Positions 20,022 to 31,950 of a DNA stretch of 64,000 nucleotides are shown here, piece after piece; position 1 is the first letter of the stretch; each line of letters starts with the position of its first letter. Under the pieces are notes generated by a model, which was given only the letters and a program-made list of their open reading frames with translations, did no database searches and was not told the origin of the DNA. The translations under genes and the position numbers were made by a program. The stretch comes from Malachius bipustulatus (lineage: Eukaryota > Arthropoda > Insecta > Coleoptera > Melyridae), in contig OU342630.1 of the NCBI GenBank assembly GCA_910589415.1, positions 44,176,012 to 44,240,011 of the forward strand, read 5' to 3'.

Positions 20022-22699
20022 CATACCCACTGAAAGTCTCTTATTCTACAGGAGTTGCTGGCATATTGACCACAAAGTCGGAGCTGTCTTGCAAACTTCA
20101 CCAGTTACTATTTGGCACTTATTGATCTACAGGCCAAGTTCCGCATAAATCTGTTCCCAAAGAAAAACTACAATTCTCGAAATTGCTAATGTTACAGTAC
20201 AGTTTCAGATCGTCTGCTTAAAGTAAAAGTTACTCTGTTCATATAAATGCTGTCGTCAGATCATTAAGGAAACATAATCACAATAGAGGACCTAGATTAT
20301 AAAATTGTGGTACCCCTAAACCGTAAATCCTTTTTTTGGAAGAATGCTCTCGAAAATGCTCGTAAAATTGACGTGTCTCCAAGTAGGGAGCGAAAAATGA
20401 CTATCAGAAAATTTAAACAATCTCATACTTACTCAAAAACACACCATGATACATGTGATCTAATAGCGCATAACTACTGACATCCGCTTGCCCACCGTTG
20501 TCCAATGTAGAGGGGATCAACCTTCAAAAAGTCATTTAAAATAGATATCAGCCAGTAATTCCGTACCTCTTCAGCAGATTAATTTTTTATTAAGGCAGTC
20601 TCTTTAATGAAGATTCAAAAACCTTATCTTTGTTTATTTTTGAGCCAACATTCTTGTTTATTGGTGATAAATGTTTTTGTTTTGTTTTTATCTTGCGGTA
20701 AGATTTGTAAGACTTTAATTTTCTTTTTCATTTAAAGCTTAGAACGAGCTTGAATATAAAAAAGTTGAATTTTTGTTAGATCTTCTATTCTTTTTTTCAT
20801 CTCACTCAACTACAGAAAATTTGTCTTATACGATTATAATATTATACAATTATTCTTCTTCAAGTTCAAATTGGAGCTAATCTCAATTTTCCGCTTCTGT
20901 TGATTAAACTTTGAATTAACTTAATTCCTTGTTTACAAAAGGTGAACGCGTTAGATTGCGTGGATTGAATTATAGTGTTATTGTCTTATAGTGATGGTTG
21001 TAACGTAACACCTAAAATATAACCTGCCTACGATACAACAGGATACTTTCTCTCTTGTATCTGAAATGTTTAAAGGCAAAAGTTTAATTGAATCACGTGT
21101 AGCCTTTATCTAGAGCTATTATCTACATTGTATTGCAAGATTTATTAGAGCGACAGTTTTTTTGTTTCAGATTTAGAACGAAATCTAGCAAGTTGTTGAG
21201 TATAATGTAATATCTGATGTAACGGGCGCTTATAAGACATATTTTAAGACGTGACAAACCTAATCACGAAAATATTGATGTAAATTTAAAGTAAACAAAC
21301 GTATATTTTTGATGAATGTTTGTGTATTTGTGGTTAGCTATGGAGTTTAGCTGGGTGACCATGGTAGGTGTAACTAAAGGATGCTCCAAATAAAACTCAT
21401 AACCGCGATTGTTTAGTGAGTTTAACAACCAATTTATTGACCTTACAACGAGTTAATATAAATGGACATTAGCATAAATCAATAAATCAATATTAGTAGA
21501 GTAAAGTTTGATTTCTACCTCGGAAAAAGTGGCGGAAGAAGTAACTTTTAACTGAGCATTTGTGAGGATGTTAAGAACAACATATAAAAAGTTATCAACC
21601 GTAAGGCCGTAGCTTAATTATTTATTCAACATATGAGAAGTTGGATATTCAAGTTTAGAATGTCTCAAAATTCAAAATATTAATTTTTCAAGGAAAAACG
21701 AATTGAAATTCGAAAGAATAGGCAATTTTACATCAAAAATTTATATAAACTTTTTTGCTAAAATGAAAACTGTAAGCTGTAGAATTTTTTTTTAACACCC
21801 GAAAATCGGAAACAGGGCAATAACGCTCCAAGGGCGCGCGGCCACGAGCGTGCTGCACTAAATTCGTTATAATATATAACTTTTGATCTATACTTAATTG
21901 ATCAAATTGAGCTTTTTAAAATTTTAATGAGAGATCAGTCTTGCAGCTAACAAGGTATCATATTTCCAAATGTGAAAAAATATATTTACAAAAATAGTAC
22001 GTAGGTATGTAAAATAGAATATTTAACAAAATTAGTTAAATATCTTCCATTTTTATAATTCTTACAATAAACATCTGACACTTTCACAGTTCACTCTGAA
22101 ATTACATTTAAACAGGTGAGTGATATAAAAAAATCCTAAAATTATAATTCGAAAAATACAGAGCCCAAAATATTTCAAACTTATAAAAAGTTTAAAAGTT
22201 CAAACTATAAGAAGTGACCAATTTGGTTTTGTAGGTCATGTTTCAAAGACCAAAGACCAATAACTTTAGGTAAAAATGTAATAGTGAAATTTTACAGATG
22301 CTGTTTTTGAAACTTGAAACCTTCACTTTAAGATGGTGTATTTAATTTGATCAGAAAAATTGAATCGATATACATATATTTTTTTTAACAAATTTTTTTC
22401 TTTGTGGTAATGACGTGTAATTAATTGCTAAGTAAACTTTAATGTACCTACTCGGCAAGTTCAGCGCTCACCTTTTGCAAAATTGGAACTGTAAATAGAA
22501 CAAATAGTAGTAACACTTTCTAATAAATGGAACCTGGACCTATTCCATAAATTTGTCGAAACAATTTAGATATCAACATCTCCAACTCCAAGTGCACGTG
22601 GTTACCTATATAGCCCTAGTAACAGTCCCATTCTTTTTCAATGTAAGATGGGACAGATCAACTAGCTCGTTATTAACATAACGACTCTTCTTAACATCC
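20022..22699. other. AT-rich, no gene recognised
   Basis: No reading frame of interest. A short GC-rich island (about 21828-21858, AAGGGCGCGCGGCCACGAGC) stands out from the AT-rich surroundings without an explanation. The stretch 19431-19825 before the MITE is likewise unassigned. Confidence 0.35.
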
Positions 22700-23090
22700 T
22701 TTTTCATCTGCTTGGTCAGACACCATTTGGAATAAATGCCACCGTTGTATGTTCACCCCATTGCGTGGGTGATATTGAACTCGTAGCGAAAGTGCAGAGA
22801 CGATTTTTTAAATATCTGTCTTGCAGGCTGGATGGATTCTATCTGGTAGGTAAGAATATCCTTATGCGTCTCTACTCTCACGCTTTGGGTTTGCTTCCCT
22901 TGAGAAGAATATCCGGAACCAGAACATCTAATTTATCCATTGTATCAGATATTGTATGTAGGTACTGTTTGCCAACTTTAATTAATGCCAACTCAATCTT
23001 ATTCGTCTGTATTGCTCATCCAAATTGGCACACTTTATGTGCTGTCAATGAGTTTCTTGTAAACAAATAAATACAATAAATAAATAACGT
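22700..23090 (+). pseudogene. LINE 3' fragment with A-rich tail
   Basis: A plus-strand frame (22765-23070, 101 codons) contains 'AKVQRRFFKYLSCRLDGFY', the well-conserved segment after the reverse transcriptase in Jockey/CR1-like ORF2 proteins, and ends in a stop followed by a TAAATAAATACAATAAATAA tail (about 23066-23087). Everything upstream of this segment has been lost. Confidence 0.65.
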
Positions 23091-25173
23091 GTGATTAACA
23101 TGATGGATGGTAAAGAAAGCTTACAACCACAGAAGTATATTCATCAGGTACAACAGTTTTCTAGTTTCCAAAAAATTGAAAAGGTTCCTAAAAATAGCTT
23201 GACTATTATAAAAATAACAAGTTGGAAACTCTTTAATATGCAATAATTTACAAAGCAACTTAGCAACTTTACTACCGAATTATTTGCTTAAGAGAATTGT
23301 CAAGAACACTTAAATATTCAGTGTTACAGTGTGGTAAGGTAAATTTCTAGTTATATTTTCTTGCATAATAACGGCACAAAAACTATGAGCTTATTAAAAA
23401 GCAATAAAAACGTCTGGAGTAGCATTTAAGGAGAATCCGGTAATGACTGGCAATAGAACAGGTTCCCATGTATAGGTCCTATGCCTTGACCTTTAAGTGC
23501 GAACACCGCAATGTTTTAAAAGTAGATATACCAGAAACCCCACTCCAAGAGACAATTCGTTCGATATTATCCACTCCAAAAGTGACTCATAATAATAAAT
23601 GACAAAAATATTGTTATTTTAACGATTTTGTTGGGAATTCTTGAGAGTTTTGGAAATGAAATTCACGAGACCTGCAGATCTAAAAAATATTTGTGGTTTT
23701 TGATCTGAAACGATTATCTATATACATACCTACATACATGAAGTTTTATTTTTGAGACTTTCTCTGCAACTCAGTTGATAATAATGAATTTATATGTTAC
23801 CAAATTTAAATTATAATAATAAGACTGCGGTAGATTACTTAAAGAAAAAAATATTGGCCTTTGTTGGGTATCGTTATGTGAACTTTTCAATTGATTGTGC
23901 TCGTCAAATTTATACGGCTGCGTCTTCCAAAACGTAATTATGTAACTGTTCCTATTCAATTATAATAATTGAAGATACAATACTTTCTCGCATACTATAT
24001 CATTGAAACCATACCCAAAAAATACATTACGGAAAAACGAATGTTAAAAAGCACGAGAATATGTAATTAAAATATTTCAACAAAGAAACTTTTAAAATCT
24101 ACAAAAGGTATTACTTTCGACAGCTGCTTCCTGAGAACTATTATCGAAATTGGTAGTTTTTCTTTTAGTAAGGCCGTTACAAAAACAATAATTGCTACAT
24201 ACCTCTTCAATTTTAAACAACATGAAGAAGAATACATACTTTCACTACTTCATAAATATACATAGTAAGAGTAAGATTATGAATTATATACATGTAGGAT
24301 TCTTCAACTGCCGGCGCAACATGGGGAATTACTTGTAAATTTTATTATGCTGAAGTATTTGCCCCCCTGCGTTATTTTTGAGCAGAATTTTATAAGACTT
24401 TTTGAAAAAGCATCTTATTAGAAGTGTAAATAAAAAAAAAAAAAACACGTATACTTTACAGTGGTGATTGATGATGTTTTCAGTCGAAGTAGCTCTGATT
24501 TTAGGTTTAATTTAAACTTAAAAATTTTGCAAATAAATGGCCTCTGTTCATAAAGGTTTTGAATACCACGCAAGTTAAAAATATTTTTGCCCACAACTTT
24601 GTTACCTATTTTTAATAGATTATTATCAATAATATCGCATTTTTAGATTCTCACTCAAATTATTGAGTATTATTTTCTTTTAATTTTGACAGTTGAGTTC
24701 GATATAAAGAATATTAATATCTCGATTATTTATAAACTTTAAGATCTACAAATTGATAGGTAGGTACCACCTACTAGGAAACAATAAGGATTGTCATTTC
24801 AGAAAATGAGAGAGCATTTTCTTTGCTTTATACAGGGCGTTTGGTAGCTATATGAGCCAATAGGAGCAGCTTAGATTGATAATAAGTTAAATATTTTAAA
24901 TACGATACCAAATAATACAGTTGATGGCGACTTCCATTCATCCCATTTTTGTAGTACATATTGTAATATTCTTCTGTATTATCTGTACCTACATACAATT
25001 ATTGGCATTGTAAATAATCACATAAGGTATAATCATTTTGTTGTCACTTTACAAACAGTTTGTTAACATAAATATTGGTTATTAATACAAAAAAAGGCGA
25101 ATACCAAATCAATTAATATTATTTAAAATTTTAAGGAAATTTTTTGCAAGGTTTGGGGTTCCAAAATTTTATT
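23091..25173. other. No gene recognised
   Basis: AT-rich. A lone terminus-like TATACAGGGCG occurs at about 24831. A poly(A) run lies at 24431-24446. I saw no other element boundary. Confidence 0.35.
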
Positions 25174-25766
25174 ATACAGGGTGTACCAGCTCGATTTAGA
25201 GAACGGTAAGGGCCGTGTAGGTCTCGTCAAGACGAAACGTTTTTTTATTTGGAGTTTTTGGATTTGGACCTTCGTTGCGGAAATATGGCCGACTTCGGGT
25301 TTTTAGTTTTTTGGCTCCATAATAGTTATGGCATTTTTAGGTTCTCGCCCAAACTGAAACTAGTTTTGGAAACTCCTTAGCTTCAGTTACAACTTTCATA
25401 TTGAAGTCAAGGTTCTATCTTTGTTGGATTCAAAATGGCGACATGCCCAAGACTTTAAATTTTAAGTCTTTGAATCAATTCAAATTGAATCAAATTGAAA
25501 AATTAAGATTTTGAATCCAACAGAGATAGAACCTTGACTTCAATATGAAAGTTGTAACTGAAGTTAAGGAGTTTCCAAAACTAGTTTCAGTTTGGGCGAG
25601 AACCTAAAAATGCCGAAACTGGAGCCAAAAAACTAAAAACCGGAAGCCGGCCATATTTCCGCAACGAAGGTCCAAATCCAAAAACTTCAAATAAAAAAAC
25701 GTTTCGTCTTGACGAGACCTACACGGCCCTTACCGTTGTCTAAATCGAGCTGATACACCCTGTATA
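25174..25766. repeat. Large near-perfect fold-back element, TACAGGGTGTACCAG ends
   Basis: The left arm (about 25174-25440) and right arm (about 25504-25766) pair over some 260 bases with few mismatches. The ends are TATACAGGGTGTACCAGCTC and its complement. The spacer itself contains smaller repeats (AAGACTTTAAATTTTAAGTCTT). No protein is encoded. The close match between the arms implies a recent origin or gene conversion, and a transcript through it would be a long hairpin RNA. Confidence 0.9.
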
Positions 25767-28700
25767 ATGGTATGCCTCAATTCACATAGCAAGAATTTAA
25801 TATATTTGCCAATGAATGGGACTTTCAACAAAAAATAACTCTACAATATCATAGTCAATCTAACGGTCACGCGGAAAGAAACGTAGGTATACTAATAATC
25901 AAAAAAATATTTAAAAAAACGGTCATTATTTACATCTGCGGCTCCTACAGTTTCACTATGGCACCTATATAGGGGTGGAGAACATACCTATAGTAACACC
26001 AGGAAGGTATTCATTTGCTGGGGAAATGAAAGATAAGCGAACAAAACGGCATCAAAAGAAGGTCTTCCTGAGTGCGGGCCTGTTTAGAACAGTGAATATC
26101 ATAATAAACATGCAAGGTCAGAGTGTCGAGAGGACGGCGGAAACCGCGGAAACTAGTAAACAACACCAGAGCCGGTCTGGTAACAGACGCAACATACGCG
26201 GCATGGATACGTAGTCGGAATATAATAGCGAGCGATGTCGCGTATTTTTGGAGTATAAATGCAAAATAAATGCAAATTTGAAAATAAAAAGCGTGCTACC
26301 GTTATTCTCGAAGATATTCCTTGCCCTGAAAGTGAAAAAAAATAGAAATTCGACCGTAGTGCCAAAGAGGCCTTAGTGGTGACCTTGATATTAGTTTGCC
26401 CTGGCTGTTTTTAGCTTCTTACCCACCCAGCACCCCTATTTCGCTCCTCGGTCCCGAAAAAATTGATGAAACTTAGGAGCCGCGGATGTAAACAATTACC
26501 AAAAAAACTTGCTCAAGAGAGTAAAGATATTTATTTCAGGGCTTTTATAATTAGTATTGATAAATACTTCAATTTTTTATAAGATTTCTTCTTCAGAAAT
26601 GTTAATGTTGCGGAATGTAAGGAACCCGCCCATACATTTTAATATAAATCCACATGTAATTTCGATAATTAACATGTAGGTACCTACTGTGAAGCTTTTC
26701 CGAAAAGTCTGATAAAATTTCGCTATAAGAAAACCAGCGAACCAAATATGTGAGAATAAAAAAATCTGCATGCAAATTCCTATGATGAGCCGGCAGTTGA
26801 AACAAATAAAAATGTCCTCAAGAAAATAATATGAAATAATAATCTTCTAGAGATGATATTAGATGCATTCGTATCCAGCAATGCTTCAGTTTAGAACGTT
26901 CTGGTTTGAGATCTATACAGTCCTAAAAAGGCGGTCTTATTTCTAGATCAATATCAGGTTTTTATTCGAAGGTAAACAATTAAAACACTCAAGCATTGAT
27001 TTCTCCTTGCAGGTAAACACTATACTAGACGAGCTAGAACTGTTCATTTCACCATTATGTATGAGTCACACTAGGTCAATGCCTAAATAAATAAGAATAG
27101 TTCTTAAGTTAGTAATTTCGAAGATATTCCGTATTTTAATTAGCATGTTTCCAAACACTGCATTTGTGTTTTTGCTGTCTCTTGCAAACCGAACCAGTAA
27201 AATATCCAAGGACGATGTTACTCTCTATAACGGGAAAAGTAACTGTAACGAGATACATTTATGTATATTAACATTATGTTTTCCTGTCTACAACATAGAA
27301 AACATTCATTATTTTGCAAAAAATATTTTATTCATTATCTTTGTAACCAATAGAAAATTTTATAAGGTGACGCACTTACACACGTCCTTATGTTTCTACC
27401 TATACCTATATGATTCTTGATTATAATAATTAGGATCTTGATATAGTTTTAACTAGACCGAATAGAACGAAGATATATTTTTATAACTAGATAGGTAACA
27501 GCTCTAAAAACCTAATGCTGATTATATCCTATAAATATTTTAATGTCGTTGGGTATCATTAGAATGCAAAGTTGATGTGCTCTGATATATAAAATATAAA
27601 AGCTCATAATCAATATTCTTGGCCATCGACTTGTAAACAATGATCAGAACAGCGATCACGTTCTTAATTACCCACGTGCAAACAGCATAAGATATCATCG
27701 GTTTGATTAGCAGGATATTAGACCCAGTTCTGGAAAACATTATTTAACAAGCTAATTGCTCGTAAGTACTTGAGAATTACAAAAATCAAATATTTAAAGA
27801 TTTATTCTTCGAACTAGTTCGTGTTATTAATTATTATTTCCTTAACTAATTATCAGACGACTTCAAAATGGCTTGACCAATTATTATTATCATAAACCGT
27901 ATCCGTCTATAGGTAGGTACTATTGTTAGGTAACAGAAGGCTTGACCAGACATATGGGTAATTTTTTACTGAAAAATTCCGCATTTTGTCTTTAATTAAG
28001 CATTGTTTACATTGAAACCTCATTTCTCCAAAGCACAACAAACTATCGTCAATTAATTGGAATGTTTAATCACTTTATGCTATTAGTGTTGACGATTTCT
28101 GCTGAAAATTCGAGCAATTTAAAAAAATAAACTAGGCCAGCTTTGTTCGAACAGATGGCTCATTTTCATAGAGTCGAAGTGACGAATCAGAATAGAATCA
28201 ATCACTGTGGACATACTAGTTCGAGATTAGCCTTGCTTTTGTTTCATTTGCATCCTGTTGTAACAATTTCCATTGAAGGTACATATATGTATATCTATAT
28301 ACACGTTTACATTGTAATAAGTCGCTTCTGTTCACTGTTAAGTGTAGATTTCAGTAGAATAGGAAACGAAATGTTAACTAACTTGTATATAATACATTAT
28401 GTTTTCCTTAGTTGTTTGTATAAAATTTTTTTCAGTAAAAATATCCCGTGAAAATGTATATTCGGGTATTATTTGAGGTTTCCACATCAGGGCATTGATT
28501 AACATAATTAGCCGCTAATTATCCAGTCATAAAATTATTAATCTACTGCAGTTATTACTTTGATAACTTCAGACACTTCTGTTTACCTCAATTACAGACG
28601 ACAAGTCGGTAGTAGGCAATCTTCACAGAATCACGGCGAAATATTATGGTTGAAAACTTACTATAAAAACATTCTTGAACATCTGAAGAATAAAATTTCA

Positions 28701-29965
28701 TGTAACTTCTGTTGCGAAACTTAGATCGCCGCGCTAATTGGCATGGGAGTTTCGCCTTCGAACTCTGCGTCGATATTTTTTTTCTGCTGCGGGCAAAAAG
28801 TATGATATTTTATCCCCTTTGGCAGGTATAAAAATGCCTCTTTATACGAACTGCTTTTTATCGAGGAAAAAAGTAGATTATCAGGGAAAAAAATGAAGAT
28901 GTACTTTTTTTCGATATGGCCGCTTAGGTATACTATTAACACTTGGATATCATGAAATTTATATCCAACATGGATACGAAAGTTACACATTATTGTCCTT
29001 AATGTCCAAATGGTTATTATTGGACTAGGATACTATTATGAATTAACACCAGTTAAATATAATCAAAAGAAACGTTAAATCTTATTTCCAACTAAATAAA
29101 AATTGTTAATATAAGAGATTCCTCGTTATTTTACAAAATTTTAGATATGACATTAATGGTGATATGTCATGTGACCTTGGCAGCCTATTTAGAAAAAAAT
29201 TAAACGCGTCTGTAAACGCTTCTTTGTTGAGATGCAGGAAATTGAAATTTGAAGAGTTTTTCTTTTTTTTTTTTTTTCTTTATGGCTACTTGAGACTAGT
29301 CAAACTTTAGTTAAACAGTTAGTCACACAGGGTCATCCCAGTTTTAATTTTTTAACAGACAGGGCCGGCAAAACTGTCAAAATTATATGAAATGAGAAAT
29401 TATCCCAAAAAGACAGAGCCTGTTTTACCACTTAAAAATGTGAATTTCGTCCAACGAATTAGAGAAAATTTTTTCTTTTTTTTCTTGATAACGGTTGCAG
29501 ATGAAAAAAAAACTATAGGAGAACAAAAAGTTTTTGAATAAAATAGAAAATTCACATTGTTCAGGGGGAGAAAAGGGGGCGAAATGGGAGAAATTTGGGG
29601 GGGAAAATCTCCTTGAAGATTCTCATAAGTCATAACTATTTGTCATGCCCAATGATGCCCTACATCGTAACCTACATTCCAAATTTGAGCCAACTCTCAA
29701 AAAATTATAAAGGAAATACCTACTGCAGGAACTATAAAGAAAATACTAGTTTAATTTGTAATTTACGCACCTTGTAGATTGGTAACGAAGTGGTTGCGGA
29801 CCTTTGTATACATCAACTTTTAGGCATAAAATAAGCCGCAGAGTTACCTCTTTTCATATGTACCAAATATTTAGGAACATCCTGTATAAAATGACTGGAT
29901 GGTGGGGTGATGGGAAAAGACCTATTACAGGATCATTTTGAATTAGGTAGGTATTACAAACAATA
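25767..29965. other. Four-kilobase stretch without recognised genes
   Basis: Several frames of 60-100 codons (for example 25975-26214, 27145-27420, 28143-28451, 28721-28990 minus) match nothing known to me and sit in AT-rich sequence. A lone ATCCTGTATAAAATG near 29877 may be a fold-back terminus, and 29260-29280 is a T-rich run. Confidence 0.35.
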
Positions 29966-30283
29966 ATATTATAACGAACACCGCTCTGGAAAAATTCTAG
30001 TAATTGCTTCTTTAACCTTTAACATTCTAGTCCACGAATTTGCTTGTTTGTTTACATTCTTTTTTTATACTGAGTTAGTCAATGACATGTTCGCGACAGT
30101 TCCAGTCACATGTCATGTGACACATCGACAGACAGACGTTAGTTCTATGGATTTCTGGAGCGGGCTCGCCGAACAATCTGACATTTCCAGAATCCATGAA
30201 TCGACGGCTGGTGCGCCGGTGCGACGTTCGAGAATGTACCTGCTAGAACGGAGTAGAACGTGACTACTAATGCGTCGGGGGAC

Positions 30284-30290
30284 TATATAA
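30284..30290 (+). promoter_or_regulatory. TATA box of the LTR promoter
   Basis: TATATAA in GC-richer context; transcription would start about 25-30 bases downstream, with U3 ending near 30315. The same box is in the 3' LTR near 34118. Confidence 0.7.
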
Positions 30291-30513
30291 GGACAGCCTG
30301 CGGTTGCATGGAAAGTAGTAGTATCCTGAACGTGAAACAGTGAAGACTGAAGTATAGACAGAGCAGAAGTGAAGTGTGAAGTAAGGGAGGCAGTAGTGAC
30401 AGATAGAAAGAATAGACAAGTGCAAGGTGCAAGTAGTAGTGTTGTAGTCAGCTGTTTGTGTTTTGATTATTTAGAAGAATAATAATAATTAGAGGTTATA
30501 ATTTGGATTAGTA

Positions 30514-30519
30514 AATAAA
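30514..30519 (+). terminator. Poly(A) signal in the LTR
   Basis: AATAAA followed by a GT/T-rich stretch; in the 3' LTR the same signal (near 34345) would end the genomic RNA. Confidence 0.6.
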
Positions 30520-30573
30520 GTAATTTGTAAGACTTTTTGGTGGTGATTTATTTATTGCGAGACCCGTAACAAC

Positions 30574-30591
30574 TGGTGTCAGAAGCGGGAT
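30574..30591 (+). promoter_or_regulatory. Primer binding site
   Basis: TGGTGTCAGAAGCGGGAT lies two bases after the 5' LTR. It is complementary to a tRNA 3' end reading CTTCTGACACCA, which fits a tRNA-Leu; the identification is from memory of tRNA-Leu acceptor stems. Confidence 0.7.
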
Positions 30592-30621
30592 ACGGATTCC
30601 AGCAAGAAGATTGATTAGTTA

Positions 30622-31950
30622 ATGGGTAGATTAAGAAGTGGAAAGGAAACTGGAAGCGACAAAATGTCTGAACAAATGTTGGCGGATATGATGTTACTGC
30701 TCAAAAACGGCCAGGAAGAGCAGAAGAACATCATGAAGAAGCTTGAAGACGGCCAGGAAGAGCAGAAGAACATCGTTAAGAAGCTTGAAGACACAGAAGA
30801 GAAGCTGCTGCAACAACATAAGGATAGCGAAGAAAAGCTGATGCAACAGCAGAAGGATAGTGAGGAGCAGCTGCTAAAAGTTATTCTGCAGCAAAGAGAC
30901 GATTATGTTTGTGAACTAAACAAAGTGAAACAAGACATTGACAGTGTTCGCGATGAAGTCGGTGGTGTTCGCGATGAAGTGAAATTGGTAGAAAATCGAG
31001 TAGAACAGAAAACGAAACTGCTGGTAGAGGAGATCGAGAATAAACTCAGAACTCTCGAAAGTTCTGAGGTGAAGCATCCTCCGTGTGCCGTACCGACCAG
31101 CAGTTTTGGCGCGAAAGTGAAACCACCAGCGTACGACGGAACAACTCCCTGGACTGCGTACAAGATGCAGTTTCAGGCTGCATGCATGGCCAACGGGTGG
31201 AACAACGCAGAGAAGGCAACGGCACTGGTTCTTGCTCTTCGAGGGCAAGCTGTGGACATGCTGCAAACACTGCCGGTAGAACTGCACTCAAATTACGACC
31301 AATTGAGTGCAGCATTAGAACTTCGGTTCGGCAATCGCCATATGGAGCAGGTGTTCCAAAATCAGTTGATGAGCAGAGTGCAGAAGCCGAACGAGTCGCT
31401 ACAGGAGTTCGAAGCAGATGTCAACAGGATTGCCCATCAAGCCTACCCGGACTCGCCGCAGAATTTCAAGGAACAACTAGCCTCGCAAACCTTTGTCAAC
31501 GGAATACGAGACACAGAAATACAGAAGATCCTGCGCATGTCACACTTGACAAAGTCCAGCGAAGCGCTAGTTAGAGCGCTCGAAATAGATGCAGCAATCA
31601 AAGCGTCCAATGGTAGGAACTTCTCCAAGGTACGAGCAGTGACAATCAATGAAGAAAAAGAAGAGGACGTGACTACCATATTGGAAAGGCTAAGTAAAAT
31701 GATGGTGGATAAGCTCTCTGACCTGTTGAATAATGATGGGAAAAGAGGTTGGACTCCAAGGGACGAAAACAGGAAACAGTGCTACCGTTGCGGTTCCAGT
31801 TTTCATTTCATACGCAATTGTAAGGCTGGTGAGCAGACTCATCGAAGTAGTGGATCCCTGGAACAAGGACCAGACAGGGAAAGGAACAGAACCAGAGATA
31901 GAGGTATCTATCGGGAACGGAAAGATCTTCGTCCGCAGCAGGAAAACTAA
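30622..31950 (+). CDS. gag: Gag polyprotein
   Basis: 442 residues, intact. Residues about 15-125 are a charged coiled coil that contains two near-identical repeats ('DGQEEQKNI'). Residues about 150-330 form the retrotransposon Gag domain ('WTAYKMQFQAACMANGWNN'). One zinc knuckle, CYRCGSSFHFIRNC (C-X2-C-X4-H-X4-C), lies near residue 388, with a basic Arg-rich end. Gag forms the particle and binds the RNA. The start is the first ATG after the primer site. Pol lies in the -1 frame and overlaps the gag end; the last codons, GAA AAC TAA, resemble but do not match a consensus slippery site. An intact gag is consistent with a need for packaging. Confidence 0.9.
   Translation: MGRLRSGKETGSDKMSEQMLADMMLLLKNGQEEQKNIMKKLEDGQEEQKNIVKKLEDTEEKLLQQHKDSEEKLMQQQKDSEEQLLKVILQQRDDYVCELNKVKQDIDSVRDEVGGVRDEVKLVENRVEQKTKLLVEEIENKLRTLESSEVKHPPCAVPTSSFGAKVKPPAYDGTTPWTAYKMQFQAACMANGWNNAEKATALVLALRGQAVDMLQTLPVELHSNYDQLSAALELRFGNRHMEQVFQNQLMSRVQKPNESLQEFEADVNRIAHQAYPDSPQNFKEQLASQTFVNGIRDTEIQKILRMSHLTKSSEALVRALEIDAAIKASNGRNFSKVRAVTINEEKEEDVTTILERLSKMMVDKLSDLLNNDGKRGWTPRDENRKQCYRCGSSFHFIRNCKAGEQTHRSSGSLEQGPDRERNRTRDRGIYRERKDLRPQQEN

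Larger units (their letters stand above)
29970..30571 (+). repeat. 5' LTR
   Basis: Begins TATAACGAACACCGCTCTGG and ends CCCGTAACA, identical to the 3' LTR except for an extra AAT unit near 30481-30490. It contains a TATA box at 30284-30290 and a poly(A) signal at 30514. The reading frame at 30048-30263 is present in both LTRs and is not a gene. Confidence 0.93.

Noticed and set aside
31930..31950. GGAAAAC before the gag stop as a -1 slippery site
   Set aside because: Pol is indeed in -1, but the heptamer does not meet the X_XXY_YYZ rule, so I do not call it as a site.
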